DNA from: Geothrix fuzhouensis
GTDB lineage: Bacteria; Acidobacteriota; Holophagae; Holophagales; Holophagaceae
Reading direction: 5' to 3'
Assembly (NCBI RefSeq): GCF_024609325.1
Contig: NZ_JANHMQ010000002.1
Coordinates: forward strand, 620,001-684,000
Length of the DNA stretch: 64,000 nucleotides
The notes under the pieces were generated by a model, which searched no databases, was not told the origin of the DNA, and worked only from the letters and a program-made list of their open reading frames with translations. This document shows, in pieces, positions 62,812 to 64,000 of this stretch (the first letter of the stretch is position 1; every line of letters begins with the position of its first letter). The translations under genes and the position numbers were made by a program.

Positions 62812-63297
62812 TCATTTCAATTCCACGGTGAACCAGTGGTCGCAGCCGCCATGCCCGGTGCGGCCCAGGGGCGCGCAGAGGGGCTTGAAGCCGACCTTGT
62901 TGTAAAGACGGATCGCCTGGTCCATGCCGGTGAGGGTCTCCAGATAGCAGGTGCGGTAGCCCAGGTCCTTCGCCACCCTGAGGCAATGGCGGAGCAGGGC
63001 CTCGCCCATGCCCTGGCCCCGGGCCTCGGGCAGGAAGTACATCTTCCGCAATTCACAAACGCCGGGATCACCGCCCTCCAGGGCCGCGACACCGCCACCG
63101 CCGACGAGGTGTCCGGCCTCATCCACCACCACGAAGTAGGCTGCGCCCGGCACCCCGTAAGCCCGGCTCATGAAATCCACCTCGGAATCGTGGAGGGCGA
63201 AGCCTGGCCCGTCCGCCCCGAATTCCGGCATGACTGCGCGGATGATGGCGGCCACGGCGGCGTCGTCCTCGGGCTGGATGGGGCGGAAGGTCAGCAT
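62812..63297 (-). CDS. GNAT family N-acetyltransferase
   Basis: 161 residues of the GCN5 fold. The acetyl-CoA loop reads LPEARGQGMGEALLRHC (Q/RxxGxG/A) and the C-terminal part has LYNKVGFKPLCAPLG. Substrate unknown. ATG 63297 is the first start that leads directly into the fold (MLTFRPIQPEDDAAV). Divergent from the aldolase gene. Confidence 0.88.
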   Translation of the reverse strand: MLTFRPIQPEDDAAVAAIIRAVMPEFGADGPGFALHDSEVDFMSRAYGVPGAAYFVVVDEAGHLVGGGGVAALEGGDPGVCELRKMYFLPEARGQGMGEALLRHCLRVAKDLGYRTCYLETLTGMDQAIRLYNKVGFKPLCAPLGRTGHGGCDHWFTVELK

Positions 63298-63364
63298 GGA
63301 GTCCAGGTTACCCAAACCGGACCTTCCGGATCCGATCTGGTCCAATCTTGGGGTGGAGGTACCC

Positions 63365-64000
63365 ATGTCCCCGACTCAGTTCCGCGACCGTCTCCGCGCC
63401 GGGGAGCGCCTGCTCGGCACCCTGGTGCAGATCCCCCGGCCCGAGGTGGCCGTTCGCCTGGCCGGCCAGGGCTTCGACTGGCTCTTCCTGGATGGCGAGC
63501 ATGGCGGCTTCGGTCCCGCGGAGACGTCGCGGACCCTGGCTGCGCTGAAGGGGGCCGTGCCCTGTCTGCTGCGGGTGCCCTCCTTGGATCCCGCGGTCCT
63601 CGATGATGCGGCTGGCTGCAGCGCGGCGGGGCTCATCGTGCCCCACGTGGACACCGCGGCCCAGGCGGAGGCCGCCGTCCGCACGGTCCGGGGCCGGGGC
63701 CTCGTCGTGGTGCAGGCGGAATCCGCCGAGTCCGTCATGAACATCGGGGCCATCGCCCGGGTGCCGGGCGTGGACGCCGTGTTCGTGGGCCCCTACGACC
63801 TGAGCGCCAGCATGGGGATCTCCGAGCAGTTCAGCCATCCGGCCTTCCTGGACGCCGTAGCTTCCATCGCCCGGACCTGCCGCGAGGCTTCGATGCCCCT
63901 CGGCATCTTCCGCATGACCGCCGCAGAGATCCGGACCCAAGAGGATGACGGCTTCACCCTGCTGGCCACTGGGTTGGATGGCACCCTGCTGGAAGCGGGC
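63365..64000 (+). CDS. HpcH/HpaI aldolase/citrate lyase family protein, partial
   Basis: 212 codons visible, cut by the right edge. The class II pyruvate aldolase motifs are present: LDGEHGGFGP with the catalytic His, LLRVPSLD with Arg, VQAESAESV with the metal Glu and VGPYDLSASMG with the metal Asp. The usual stretch of about 35-40 residues between VPHVDTAAQAEAAV and the VQAES strand, which carries YPPxGxRG, is missing; here only RTVRGRGLV connects them. The substrate loop is therefore altered. Expected substrates are 2-keto-3-deoxy acids. Confidence 0.85.
   Translation, partial: MSPTQFRDRLRAGERLLGTLVQIPRPEVAVRLAGQGFDWLFLDGEHGGFGPAETSRTLAALKGAVPCLLRVPSLDPAVLDDAAGCSAAGLIVPHVDTAAQAEAAVRTVRGRGLVVVQAESAESVMNIGAIARVPGVDAVFVGPYDLSASMGISEQFSHPAFLDAVASIARTCREASMPLGIFRMTAAEIRTQEDDGFTLLATGLDGTLLEAG

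Overview
The window is a gene-dense, GC-rich stretch of chromosome from a diderm (Gram-negative) bacterium. Lipid A (lpxD), lipoprotein (lgt), AmpG, MurJ and several predicted outer-membrane barrel genes show the envelope type. The mix of acyl-CoA metabolism, AcnB, DUF5117-type metalloprotease, S9 peptidase with an extra C-terminal domain, MASE1-GGDEF-EAL signalling and high GC resembles Acidobacteriota of the Holophaga/Geothrix group. That placement is inference from gene content; there is no rRNA here to confirm it. No prophage, integrase, transposase gene or CRISPR array was seen. Gene starts were chosen by Shine-Dalgarno position and family start where possible.

Layout. 1-2.7 kb: start of ychF (divergent), two small biotinyl/lipoyl-like proteins, a duplicated gene tail, an enoyl-CoA hydratase and a CDF metal exporter. 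2.7-6.5 kb (minus): SPFH-SHOCT protein, PepSY-like periplasmic protein, FabH-like ketosynthase, ArnA-like formyltransferase. 6.5-10.1 kb: transglutaminase-TPR protein, membrane TPR protein, cold-shock protein, SugE/Gdx exporter. 10.2-18 kb: acyl-CoA dehydrogenase with a displaced tail remnant, a 268-bp inverted-repeat element, alanine-type aminotransferase, SDR, a coupled pair of paralogous MFS transporters, acyl-CoA carboxylase beta subunit. 18-25.8 kb: MASE1-PAS-GGDEF-EAL protein, DinB protein, DUF155/RMD1 protein, chemoreceptor, YceI protein, esterase. 26-29.3 kb: a stand-alone MmeI-type (type IIL) restriction-modification enzyme. 29.3-37.5 kb: two barrel proteins, an E2-like acyltransferase overlapping a PAP2 phosphatase, dtd, S9 peptidase, murJ. 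37.5-43.5 kb (minus): tRNA-Thr, accB-accC, ribH-nusB, acnB. 43.6-51 kb: ggt, zinc metalloprotease, DinB, tautomerase-NAT pair, hemerythrin protein, ybaK. 51-56.5 kb: aldo/keto reductase, acs, and a DUF5777 barrel / Rieske lipoprotein / DUF2231 group. 56.6-64 kb: ampG, Cys-less rhodanese, rluD-like and lgt (overlapping), lpxD, HDOD protein, acpS, GNAT, partial HpcH/HpaI aldolase.

Functional links: acyl-CoA and propionate/leucine-type catabolism (biotin carrier, enoyl-CoA hydratase, acyl-CoA dehydrogenase, carboxyltransferase, acs), fatty-acid initiation (accB, accC, FabH-like protein, acpS), and envelope construction (lpxD, lgt, murJ, ampG).

The most unusual material is non-coding. Five palindromes of about 64-122 bp (25882, 27217, 51022, 56542, 62666) share one design: mirrored arms built of a 9-10 nt word repeated about three times. 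One lies in frame inside the restriction-modification gene, another encodes that gene's last residues. There are also two displaced synonymous 3' gene tails (850-954 and 10174-10221), a MITE-like element with 30-bp terminal inverted repeats and a 3-bp target duplication (11548-11815), and a heptanucleotide repeat between lgt and lpxD.
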